Shown: piece after piece, positions 1 through 8,871 of the stretch | Numbering within the stretch: the first letter of the stretch is position 1 | How the letters are laid out: each line of letters starts with the position of its first letter | NCBI GenBank assembly: GCA_003427395.1 | Contig: BFEA01000010.1 | Location: 7,369,995-7,422,554, forward strand | DNA length: 52,560 nucleotides | Direction: 5' to 3' | Source of the DNA: Chara braunii | Taxonomy: Eukaryota > Streptophyta > Charophyceae > Charales > Characeae | Translations under genes and position numbers: made by a program | The notes under the pieces: model-generated | Seen by the model: the letters and a program-made list of their open reading frames with translations, nothing else | Databases searched by the model: none | What the model was told of the DNA's origin: nothing

Positions 1-454
1 AAATGAATCTTCTGCAGAACGTGGAATAATACGCCACCATATGTTTTGTCTTTTGTGCATTTGGTGAGTAGAGGCCCTTAGGGCCACTGCACGTATTCCT
101 AAGAAAAGAAAAACGAGAAAAGAAAAGAAAAACGAGAAAAGAAAAAAAAAACGAAAGAAGAAAAGAAAAACGAGAAAAGGAAAGCAAAACGAGAAAACAC
201 AGAAATAGTGACCCATAACCGAGATGCAGAGACCTGAATTTGAATATAGACTATATACTCTCTGCCCACGCTCACAAAGTACACGTTTGAGTTGCACCTC
301 TGCATGACATAGGGTCCCATCTAATACGCTGGAGGGATCCTTCGGAAAAGAGGCTGGATATAATGAGGACATTAATACTCAGATGTACAAACCCCCTCGT
401 AGACTTTCCGAGCCGTCTGGATCGTGGGTGAGGGTGGTAAAAAATAAGGCACTA
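1..454. other. A/G-rich sequence without a recognised gene
   Basis: From about 104 to 205 the + strand is a run of GAAAA-type purine tract, which gives a spurious Phe/Ser-rich minus-strand frame. The rest is ordinary AT-rich sequence. I see no domain, LTR end or RNA gene here. Confidence 0.6.
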
Positions 455-613
455 TTTTTTTGGGGTGGCCCAGGGCGTGAACAAACACCCTGGACCACCT
501 AAAATTTTTTTGGCCATTGGGCTGGGACCCTCACATCCGGACCAAGATCCGGACCCGGACCCCGGACCCCGGACAACGGACGGTCCGGATCCCTGTCCGG
601 TGGTCCGGATCGT
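455..613. repeat. GC-rich block with inverted repeat and CCGGAC repeats
   Basis: An imperfect inverted repeat joins 455-479 to 486-511 (both arms read roughly GGTGG-CCAGGG-GTG with an A/T tail). It is followed by about 75 bases of tightly packed CCGGAC/GTCCGG words at 535-610. The same words form the GC-rich arms of the hAT-like element at 5080-5427, so this may be a third, more degraded relative. The AT-rich core shared by the other two copies is not present, so the link is weak. Confidence 0.4.
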
Positions 614-2520
614 AGCTATGCTATGGATTGAATACATACGACATGAGAACTTATGTTCCCAGAGAGAGAAGTGTTGATGTTACATATGGGAGATGTTGGG
701 GATTTGTTGATGAAGTTGTGGTGAAAGAGAAGGAAAGACTTGAAAAGGAGAAGAAGTGCTTCACTAGATCCACTCGGTTTGTTGTCTTTAAGGGATTCCA
801 ACTCCTTTACTTGATAACAGTCTATCAAGGAACAACTGGTCTGCTATAGTTGAGTTTGCTCTGAAAGTGAGAAGAAATCAGAGACATTGATGGATCTACA
901 GTACTTGCCTTCAAAAGAGCCTTGGTTGAGACTAGGAAGAGGACATGGGAGATTGAGCGAAGAAAGAACAAAAAAGTTATTGAGTTTCCTTAACTCTCTA
1001 GGGGAAGAAGTATTCCCCTATATGATTGTGAGGTATGAAGCAGTGAAAAGGAGAGGATGAGAGCAGAATAGTCTATATATCCTCACCAGTCGATACCTCG
1101 AGCTTGATGAATATGATGTCAGAATTTATGTTCTAATATGATGTCAGAATTTATGTTCCACAAGAGAGGTTTGAGGGTTGTGAATATGACATATGTTGGG
1201 AATGAGTAGTCAACATTGTACTAGAAGAGAGAAAAATTCTTGAACAAGAGAACAAAAACTTCACTTGGAGTACTCATGTCAAACCCTTTTGTGGAATACC
1301 TTGTCCTCCTATGAAAGGACTTCATCTTCCAATGAATAATTGATCAACTATGGTGGATTTTGTATGGAAAGTGAAAAGGTATCAGGAATGTTGTCAGTAG
1401 CATGGATATCCATTGTGAAAGGCTGGTTGGACAAAGTGACCGAGTCTGATAATTGTTTCATGATTTTGAGATGTGAGACTTGTAGGAGAGGTCATATGAT
1501 ATTCTACATTCCAGTGATTAAATTTTTTAATACTGGTAGTCTGGATGCGATAATTTATGCTCGAAGGAGGTTAATTATTTAGAATGCCTAAGAGGGGCTC
1601 ACATCAGTTTTATAAGAACAAAAGAATGGCTTGAGAAATTGGACAGGAAGGTATTTTGGGGGGCAGGAGTGAGACGATTTGAGAGACTCCCTGATTTTCG
1701 AACTACTAATGGATTTGAAGACAAAGAGGTTGGATGCCTTTACTGGAAACCATTGCCGTGATTGGAAAAGCAAGAGAGAATGATATCATTGGAAGAGCAA
1801 AGGTTTTTCCACTTAGTGCTTTTGAGCACATGTTTGAGATTGTTGATTACATTCATCTTGAGATCTACCTCTCTTGATGTTGTTTACGATACTCTGAAGA
1901 TGAGTGATAATGTTTGGTCCAGTTGAGCAACTTACCTTTGGGATTATAGTAGAAGAGAGGACAGTCAAGACAAAAGTTATTCTTCGGATCTTTGATAGGA
2001 ATCTTTCTACTCTGGATGATTTTGAGTATTTGCAACCTTTTCTTGATCCAATGAGGAACTCTGCTTTGAAAATTGTTACTGATCAGGCAAAGATGAATTA
2101 CTTATTAAAAGTAGTGAGAGTGAGAACTGTTGAGAGAGTATTCTATCACATCTCCAGGGAACAAGTCTCTCTTGCCAGAAGAGTTAGCAGTGGTCCGTAA
2201 GCGATGCAATTTGATTACGAGATTATTGATCTGACAAGGTATTTTATAATTTAAGGGATTGTGAAGGGATACAATAGAAGAATGAGCAAAAACAGTGAGA
2301 GATAATTAATTGAGGATTATATTGGGAGGTTGAGAAGAGTTGCTTTGCCTCTAATCTATACATAGACTATTATTGCCTACACTTTCTATCTACAAAATTC
2401 TCAAGGGGTGGAATAGACAAGAAAAAAAAGACGAACCTGTATCTCAATGAGAGTGAGGGATTGAAAATAAAAAAGAAGAGGTTAAAAGGTGACAAGAGAA
2501 GAAAGAAAAAAGGGTATTAA
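610..2520 (+). pseudogene. Degenerate coding-like region upstream of gag (element 1)
   Basis: This AT-rich stretch has short open segments (628-846, 1340-1579, 1904-2197) separated by stops. Two segments, near 628-830 and 1105-1330, look like diverged copies of one unit: both read Y-D-M/V-R-x-Y-V-P-x-E-R, then a Tyr/Cys-Trp patch, then a Glu/Lys-rich stretch and S/T-T-R/H. This suggests a duplicated ancestral module. A 25-bp tandem duplication at 1111-1160 (ATATGATGTC...) breaks the second copy because 25 is not a multiple of three. I do not recognise a family. Its base composition matches the gag and pol remnants downstream, so it may be the 5' coding part of the same retrotransposon. A decayed host sequence is the alternative. 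Confidence 0.35.
1111..1160. repeat. 25-bp tandem duplication
   Basis: Two adjacent copies of a 25-base unit beginning ATATGATGTCAG lie at 1111-1135 and 1136-1160 and differ at the last base only. The copies look recent compared with the decayed surroundings. Confidence 0.85.
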
Positions 2521-2526
2521 GAGAAA

Positions 2527-3951
2527 TTGATGTTTAAGATGGCTGGGAAAGGAAGACGTAGCTCCTCCACAAAAACCCATGAAGAGACTTTTGTGGGTGT
2601 CATACGAGAATTGGTTGAAAGGGTTGATACCTGTCTAGCATCGTGTTCGGGTTCGGTGACCGAACCCAAACGTTCGCGATCGAACGTAAACGAGCGCCAA
2701 AACCCCCCGAACGTGAACATAAAAAAAAAAAAAACGTTCTCAAAAAAATATGATAACCAATATATGTTATGTTAAATAATAAAACAAACAACTTTCACCT
2801 TGGGGGTATGCTCAAATTTGTAACCAAACTCGAGTAAGAAATCAAAAACCAATTTTTATTATTATTATTTTTTTTAATATGTTTGACCGAACACGTTCCG
2901 GGGGCGTTCGGCCGAACACCCAAACATGTTCGGACGTTCAGAAAAGCTCTGAACATGTTCGGACGTTCGGAAAAGCTCCGAACATGTTCGGTGTGCTACA
3001 AAGGTTGATACAATGAAGGAAGATCAGATATTGCAAAAACAGAACGACCTGATTAGAAAATTTTCTGTTTAGAGGACTACAAGTCAATGATTTCTTGGAG
3101 AAGTATGAATTGTTTGACTTAGTTATGGTTAGGCTGGTAGACAACGACTCAAACATCTTCTGTCATGCTACGATTTTGATTCAATATTGGCAGTTTAAGA
3201 GTTGATGGAAGGAGCTACTACTTGGGAAAAAGTCAAAGATAGAATAAGAAGAGAGTTTGAGAAATACTTTGTTCCGACTACTGTCAAGGACCTTCCTAAC
3301 ATGAGAAGAGCTAAATATGATACATTCAATGTTTTTTATTCAGACGTTTATCCGAATAACCAGAAGAATTTCATACGAGGATGAGGCTCAAAGATGTCAC
3401 ATCTTCTTGACTAATTTCACGGACAGTGAGAGACAGATGGTATTGAACAAGGCTCAACATTACCCTCTCAGATGGGATGAGATGGTGGCAATAGTCATGT
3501 ATCGACCTACAATTTCTCACAAGAAGTGGTCACTGAATCAGATCAGTACTCTAGCTAAGGATTGGGAAACAGAAAACGACATGAACAGAGGGATTAACGT
3601 GAGCACAAAGAATACTGTTCAATGAGTTATAACAAATTACATGCCTGTTGTCCCTACTTCAGATGAGAAAGAGAAAAAGAAAACGAAAAGTGAAGATGGA
3701 GAAGATGATGATGATGATGATTATGGAAAGAGAGGAAACATATTCAAATTCAAAAGGAATGGAGGTAATGGTGGTATAGGTAACAAAGAAAGAAGTAAAT
3801 ATGAAGATCGACCAATGAAAGTTTCACTTATTACTATTGTGGTGAAGGAGGTCATACCACCACCTATTGTAAACCTCTGGAAGAGGATGTGAAGAATGGG
3901 GTTGTGAAAAATAACGCTATGAGTCATGTTTGTGGCAACTTTTGGAACTAA
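2527..3951 (+). pseudogene. Ty3/gypsy gag remnant with degenerate zinc knuckle (element 1)
   Basis: Gag packages retrotransposon RNA. The capsid-like part is recognisable at about 3060-3600 in shifting frames. One part carries a DFLEKYELFD-type motif, then 3202-3381 gives EGATTWEKVKDR and REFEKYFVPTTV, and 3317-3622 continues in another frame. An acidic, Lys-rich tail at 3641-3760 leads to a CCHC knuckle at 3829-3870, whose spacing (x2, x4 GEGG, His, x4, Cys) is right but whose first Cys codon reads TAT (Tyr). The frame ends at a TAA at 3949. A hAT-like element sits inside it at 2631-3003. Frameshifts at about 3075, 3190 and 3370 show it is dead. The gag assignment is well supported by the knuckle and by its position ahead of protease and RT. 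The true start is unknown. Confidence 0.7.
2631..3003. mobile_element. hAT-like non-autonomous DNA element, copy A
   Basis: The element is flanked by an 8-bp direct repeat, GTTGATAC, at 2623-2630 and 3004-3011 (a preceding G is shared too). Its ends are short inverted repeats, CTGTCTAGCA on the left and CTTTGTAGCA read from the right, matching 8 of 10. GC-rich arms of GTTCGG/CCGAAC words (2643-2720 and 2885-2992) surround an AT-rich core at about 2735-2850 that is also present in the element at 5080-5427. There is no coding capacity. The 8-bp duplication fits hAT transposition. The family call is inference because no transposase is present. Confidence 0.72.
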
Positions 3952-4274
3952 CTGGATCCAAGACATCCTGGGAGTATGAGATTGCTTGCTCTTAAACATT
4001 AAGAGAAGAAAAAAAAATAAAAAAATGTGAATGTTTATTTTCTCATTGACGAAGTGCCTGAAAACTTTGTGCGAAAACTGCTACAATTGAATTGTCTTTG
4101 CAGTCCATGATGTTAAAAGAAGACTTCTCTGAAAATACTTCATCAAGTAGTGGCCTACCAGGAGAAGAACTTGCATCTCAATGCTCTTCTGGGTTGACGG
4201 GGTTTTCCCCAGGTAGGTCCACTTGTTCAGTTAACATGATGACTTTTAAAGGCATCTTACCATATTAAGTTGTC
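3952..4274 (+). other. Gag-protease spacer of element 1
   Basis: About 320 bases with a poly-A run near 4006-4025 and no long frame. Short Ser/Gly-rich open pieces after about 4110 suggest that it was once coding between the zinc knuckle and the protease, but no domain is visible. Confidence 0.4.
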
Positions 4275-4983
4275 ATGAACCCTAGTATGGTGATTGGTGA
4301 AGTAAGAAACCTTAAGGCAAACATGACACCTCAAATGATCGAAGAAAAAAAAAGGAAAAAAATTGAAAAGACTTTTGACGAAATTCTTGATGATTCGGAA
4401 CAAAACTTTTCATCTCGAAAGAATGAACAACAGAAGAAGATAAAATTCATATTAAGAATGAACTCGAAGATGAGGTGGTAATCAGTGATGTGATCACAAA
4501 GATGTTGGAAGAAATTGATGTAACTCTGGCCTTTAAGGAGGCAATGACCTTAACACCTAAGCTAAGAGAAGAACTTAAGAGATTAATTCAAAAGAAAAAG
4601 GTGGAAGTCGACTACTTGGGTTCGGATTTCCTTGCTCAAGTGAATAGGTCACTTGCAGGGTGCAAAATGAGATTTGCAACCATAGGTTGTGGATATTTGA
4701 CTATCTACATCAATAAAGTAAAGATCGGAGCCTTAATAGACTTTGAGGCAGAAAAGGTTCGTCTTTCCCAAAGAACTACGAAAGCTTGTGATCTGACTAT
4801 TCATAGAAGCTCAAAACATCCATTGAGTAACATTGTTGAAAATCTTTATTTGAGAGGCTTCATTGATGATTTGGTCATAAGGTTGGAACTGTTTCTGTTG
4901 AACTATTGGGATTCGTGGTTTCAAAGTTGGATCATGATTGTATCTTTGGTGCTTCATTCTTGCATAGAATGAAAGCTGCTTAG
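4275..4983 (+). pseudogene. Retropepsin-like aspartic protease remnant (element 1)
   Basis: The retroviral-type protease would cleave the polyprotein. A Glu/Lys-rich leader (4275-4478) is followed in another frame (4475-4969) by the protease fold signature: a beta-strand segment GCGYLTIYINKVKIGALID and then the active-site position at 4739-4747. This reads D-F-E where functional enzymes have D-S/T-G, so the Ser/Thr and the Gly of the catalytic triad are both lost. The C-terminal half (a D-H-D-C-I-F-G-A-S-F-L motif, equivalent to the usual D-x-I-L-G-M-x-W-L) is found near 4930-4965 in a second frame, so there is a frameshift at about 4870. It follows gag and precedes the pol spacer, as in Ty3/gypsy. 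The protein cannot be active as it stands. Confidence 0.68.
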
Positions 4984-5079
4984 TTCTTCAGTCATGAAGG
5001 GTCATCTTGGATAGCTCTGCAAGATTCAGAGATTGGTCTGAAACAGATCTTTATGGTTGTACCTCAAATCATCCTAAAC

Positions 5080-5427
5080 CTAGGTTGTTGGATCGGACGT
5101 CCGGGACCCCCCTGACCGTCCGAGATGTCCGATCGAGGGCAAAAAAAAAAAAAAAAAAAAAAAAAAGNAAAAAAAAAAAAAAAAAAAAAAGGTCTCAGAA
5201 AAATCTGAAAACAATATATATTATGTAACATAACAATACAAGCAACTTTTGCCTTGGAGTCATATTCAAATTCGCAGTCAATCATGAGTTAAAAATCGAA
5301 AACCAAAAAAAAATAAATTTTTTTTTTACGAAAAAAGAAAAATTCTTTTTCGGGACGACGGGGGTACCGGACGTATGGGGGAGACGTTCGGGGGAGACGA
5401 CCGGCCCCCGGACCATTGGTAACCTAG
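5080..5427. mobile_element. hAT-like non-autonomous DNA element, copy B
   Basis: The element is bounded by CTAGGTT at 5080 and its exact inverse AACCTAG ending at 5427, immediately flanked on both sides by the 8-bp direct repeat TCCTAAAC (5072-5079, 5428-5435). A central AT-rich core (5191-5304, with the words AATATAT, TTATGT, CAACTTT, CCTTGG, AAAAATCGAAAACC) aligns with the core of the copy at 2631-3003. The GC-rich arms differ: here they use CCGGAC, GTCCGG and GGGGGAGACG. A long poly-A tract (about 5142-5190) contains a single unresolved base at 5168. No gene is carried. Confidence 0.78.
5168..5168. other. Assembly gap (single N) in poly-A tract
   Basis: One N lies inside about 48 A/G bases. 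The length of the homopolymer is uncertain at this point. Confidence 0.95.
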
Positions 5428-5435
5428 TCCTAAAC

Positions 5436-5960
5436 ATAAAATGTCAATTAACTCTATTAGAAGGGAAATAATAAATTTCACTGGACATTAATCAGATCTA
5501 AAAAATGATGAAGTTTTTGACTGACTGAAAGATGATAATGGACAAAGTGATGCATTGAAGAAGGCTGTTGAATCTACGTAGAGTGGTAAAATAAAATTGA
5601 GATTTGCATCAACTCATCCTTTTTAGAAAGATAGTTACTGGGTCAAAGAGAAAATATAAACTCAAAGGGGTGAAGAAGAACTAGTTGCCATTTTAATAGG
5701 AAATGACTATAATGAAGCATTGAAAAAGGAAAGGAGAATCATCAAAGCACTAAGGGAGTCAACAAAACATGGGAATAAGGTTACTAGAGAGAGATTTGAC
5801 GCAATGAAGATTGAATTTATCTAGCCTAAGGAAAAGGAATATATCTTCAAGGTGTGTCATGAATTCTCTGGTGCATTTTCCTTTAATGATGAAGAGAGAG
5901 GGCGACGAGATGTGGATATGATTAAACCACCAGTACTTAGGCCATACATCAGTCGCGGGC
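5436..5960 (+). pseudogene. Protease-RT spacer of gypsy element 1
   Basis: Short open pieces in several frames carry a Lys/Glu-rich stretch (about 5690-5830). They end in a conserved-looking block at 5850-5945 with the motif VCHEFSGAFSFNDEERGR, then D-x-x-K-P-P-V. I associate this motif, an aromatic-rich phrase followed by D-x-E-R-G and a Pro-Pro phrase just before RT, with a subset of Ty3/gypsy polyproteins. Stops occur at about 5578, 5621, 5658 and 5821. Coding similarity stops abruptly after the KPPV motif, where unrelated sequence starts. It has no catalytic function of its own and is clearly broken. Confidence 0.5.
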
Positions 5961-6441
5961 TTTGCACGTTAACGCGCTGCATTCTTAGGGGTTCGGTGGA
6001 GGGTTGGAAGCGCTATGGGAGAGGAAGGTGGCGGGCCTAGGGAAAACTGTCCAATGGACTCCAGTATGTCCTCTTGGATTTTTGTGTATGTGGAAACATG
6101 CACGTCGCTGTATGCAATGTCATTGAAAAAAAAAAAAACTTACAAGGACGTGAAATGAAAAAAGAAAAAAAAAAAGAATAAAGGAAAAGTATTGTTGGCA
6201 GAGCATTTTCATGATAACACTTCGACATATGTATCTGAATGTAGTTTCACCTGAAAACCAATGACATTTTCATTGCTTTCCTTTTCTTTTTTTCACGAAA
6301 GAGAGAATCTTGGCAGTTTCTCGGCCGACTCCCTATGAGAAACGGGGAGCATCAAAGTCCTTGCCACAAAATGAATATTTTAGGCACTTTCCCGAGTATG
6401 TATCCTTCCTCAATTGTGGGAGCATTCAAGTTCCTGTCATG

Positions 6442-6565
6442 AATCTGAAGACACTAGCGGTGAACACAATTTTTTCACGTTTTTGTTTGTTTATTTGTTG
6501 TGAAATCTGAAGACACTAGCGGTGAACACAATTTTTTCACGTTTTTGTTTGTTTATTTGTTGTGA
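6442..6565. repeat. 62-bp perfect tandem duplication
   Basis: The 62-base unit starting AATCTGAAGACACTAG occupies 6442-6503 and is repeated, apparently without change, at 6504-6565. It is a young duplication or an assembly duplication. Confidence 0.9.
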
Positions 6566-6747
6566 AAGAAAGGGGGAAAAAAAAGAATTTGGGTTGTATC
6601 TCGCGTGCCCCAAAGGGAAGCACTACCCCGAGAATGTATTCTCCCTCAGTTGTGGTCAGATACTCATGAATAGGAAGGAGGACGTGCAACCACCTTTTCT
6701 GTCGTTTTTTTTTTCTTCTTGCAACTAAAGTAAAAATACCTCAGGGT

Positions 6748-6912
6748 CGAGGTCCCACTAGCAAAGAGGATAGGATCAAGCTCCTGAATCTGGATGTGCT
6801 TTATGCAGAGATGCAGATAAGCAGTTCAATCTCGATTCCCAACACCTTTTCAGGAAATCGTTCAGATTCAGTCATTCGATCCAACTCCTCTTTGCTAGTG
6901 AGACCACGCCCC
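6748..6912. repeat. Imperfect long inverted repeat
   Basis: The left arm around 6748-6800 (GGTCCCACTAGCAAAGAGGA...) pairs with the right arm around 6850-6911 (...TCCTCTTTGCTAGTGAGACC). The outer 20 bases of each arm match except for one base. RNA or single-stranded DNA from here could form a stem-loop with a loop of about 50 bases. Confidence 0.75.
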
Positions 6913-7429
6913 AACTATATCTCATGTGACTCAAGAACTCTCTCGAGAATGTATCCTCCCTGAATCCTTGCCATGCACTCATGAAACTAAAGGCCGTCAC
7001 TTAAAATGTCGTTTTTTTCCATTTTCGTTGTTGCAATAGAAAAAAAAAAAGAATATCGATACTATCTGATTAACTCCCCGTGAGAAACGGGGGGCATTGA
7101 AGTCCTGTCACCAATGCAACATCAGGCAGTCTCACGCCTGCATGCGTGAAAACTAGTGAGCTACAACCCATCTCGTTCCTCCTGCTGACAACAGATCCAA
7201 AATAAGGGGCGGTACTAGTGCCAACCTACAAATGTTCCAAATCGTTTTGCTCCCACAACAGGCTCGGAAAAAAACGACACGCAGATCGATTTCACGCTCA
7301 GCATCAATAGCTGAGCGAAGTACTGGTGGTTTAAAATGACGAAGATCTGGACAGTAGATCATATCCCTTGGAATGATAGCACAACTAAATATGTCAAAAA
7401 AAAAAAGCAGAGGTGGTCCCACTAGTCGA

Positions 7430-7727
7430 CCCATGGCTATCATAGGGTGGACTAATGGTGTGACAGTCATGAAGGTGCACCTTCTGGTTTGAAATATCCT
7501 GGCTACGATCGTAGCCAGGAAGGTGCATGACAGTCATGGGTCGACGATCGACCCATGGCTATCCTGGGTGCATGACAGTCATGGGTCGACTATCGACCCC
7601 TATGCATATCCAGGCTACGATCAGTTTCTCATTGATCCCACTAGTCGACCCATGATTGTCATGCACACGCCAAGAGGACTTATTCAGATGTGTCTAGTAC
7701 GACAAGGGTGGACTAATGGTGTGACAG
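7430..7727. repeat. Palindromic, shuffled micro-duplications of RT sequence
   Basis: This block contains several rearranged copies of phrases from the RT frame just downstream. GGGTGGACTAATGGTGTGAC occurs at 7445 and again at 7707, where it is in the RT frame. CCCACTAGTCGACCCATG occurs at 7419 and 7637. A perfect 22-bp palindrome, CCTGGCTACGATCGTAGCCAGG, lies at 7499-7520. The arms CATGGGTCGA/TCGACCCATG form a hairpin at 7535-7557, and GGTGCATGACAGTCATGGGT is used twice (7521, 7568). The pattern suggests template switching or a misassembled patch. Confidence 0.8.
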
Positions 7728-8620
7728 AGACACAAAGAGACATGATCCAAATTATGCATAATATTTCTCCTGAAATGACTAGCCCTTATATTGATGATAT
7801 TCCAACAAAACAGTCTATAAAAAGAGATGATATATTGGTTGGTGATGGTATTAGGAAGTTTGTCCGGGAACATGCTAATGGTGTAAACTTGGTCCTGACT
7901 GGCAGCAGACTAAAGTCTCTTCTCTTTCAAGCAGGAGTGACCATCCTAAGCTTCAGATGCTTCTCTGAGGGTAGAAACCCCAATCCCAAGAAAATAGGTA
8001 AGATCCTGTACTGGCCTTTGCCTCTTAAGCGAGTGATAAACGTCAGAAGCTTCTTTGGTGTTTGTGGGTTTTAGAGGATCTTCATTCCTCATTTTGCTAC
8101 CCTTGCAGAGCCTCTAAGGAAGATGGTAAGGCAAGAGGCTAACTTGTCAAAGACAAATCGTTGCTAAAGATCTACAAGAGAAATTGAAAGATAGAGGTGT
8201 AGTACTGAGAATGCCCTACTATGATGATAAGGAGGGAAGACTCTTCATGATCGAGACAGATGGAGGGCCAGTTGCTCTTGATGGTGTACTTATACAAGAA
8301 GATGAGAATGGTAGAGAAATACCTCTAAGGTTTGAGGGCATGATTCTCAATTCGATTAAAAGAGGCTACATCCAATTTAGGAAAGAGCTACTGACACTCA
8401 TCCACTCCTTTATGTGTTTGAGACACTATGTGATTGAAAGAAGATTCATTTTGAGAACCGATGCATCTGCAGTGATTTATGTCATTAAAAAAAACACAAA
8501 TAGGTTGATCCAACAATAAGCAAATGAATTGCCTTTATCTGGACATTTAACTTTAAGTTGGAAAAAAATCCAACTGAGAAAATTTGACCAGATGGTTTAA
8601 GCCAAATTGAGTGGAGAACA
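7613..8620 (+). pseudogene. Ty3/gypsy reverse transcriptase and RNase H remnant (element 1)
   Basis: RT copies the element RNA into DNA and RNase H removes the RNA strand. The RT palm is readable at 7613-8071: a D-Q-F/L-I-D-P-T-S-R start, T-P-R-G-L-I-Q-M, then W-T-N-G-V-T-E-T-Q, then the catalytic Y-I-D-D at 7787-7798, which is retained. The connection region follows (P-K-K-I-G-K-I-L-Y-W-P, S-F-F-G-V-C-G). RNase H-like sequence is at 8184-8516 (IETDGGPVALDGVL, then a Glu-bearing helix, then R-R-F-I-L-R-T-D). It continues in another frame to 8600 with a D-G-L-S motif. The N-terminal fingers are missing because of the preceding block. A stop at 8072 and frame changes make it non-functional. The W-T-N-x-V-x-E-x-Q variant differs from the F-G-L-T-N-x-P-A-T-F-Q of the other two elements. 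Confidence 0.75.
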
Positions 8621-8871
8621 GATAATGACGAAGATATTGAGGAAATTACTGAAGAGTCAACTTATGTTGATAAATTTTCGAATGAAGAAAACGATGAAGA
8701 TTACAAGACACCAAACTCATACAAGAAAAGTTTGAGGCCTGAAGAAAGAGACTACTAGGGTGAAGTTCCTGAGGCTTATATCTATGAAATAATTTTTGAG
8801 AAAGAGGACGAAAAAAATAAGAATGACTGGTACGCAAGAATTAATGCAGCGATTGTGGCTGTCCATGAACT

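Larger units (their letters stand above)
5961..7429. other. Non-coding insertion-like block inside element 1 RT
   Basis: RT-like coding stops near 5945 and resumes near 7613, so about 1.5 kb here is foreign to the polyprotein. It holds three diverged copies of a roughly 100-300 base module that starts C-C-G-A-G-x-A-T-G-T-A-T-C/T-C (6391, 6621 and 6943) and runs into T-rich tracts. It also has two copies of a CTCCC-TGAGAAACGGGG-GCAT phrase (6328 and 7073). The sequence TAAACCACCAGTACTT at 5923-5938 recurs inverted at 7319-7334. No protein, LTR end or target duplication is evident, so the element type is unresolved. Confidence 0.45.

Noticed and set aside
99-320. Phe/Ser-rich minus frame at the left end
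   Set aside because: It is derived from a GAAAA purine tract.
419-613. GGATCGT direct repeat (419-425 and 607-613) as a target-site duplication for a third hAT-like element
   Set aside because: The repeat is 7 bp and not 8, no terminal inverted repeats abut it and the conserved core is absent.
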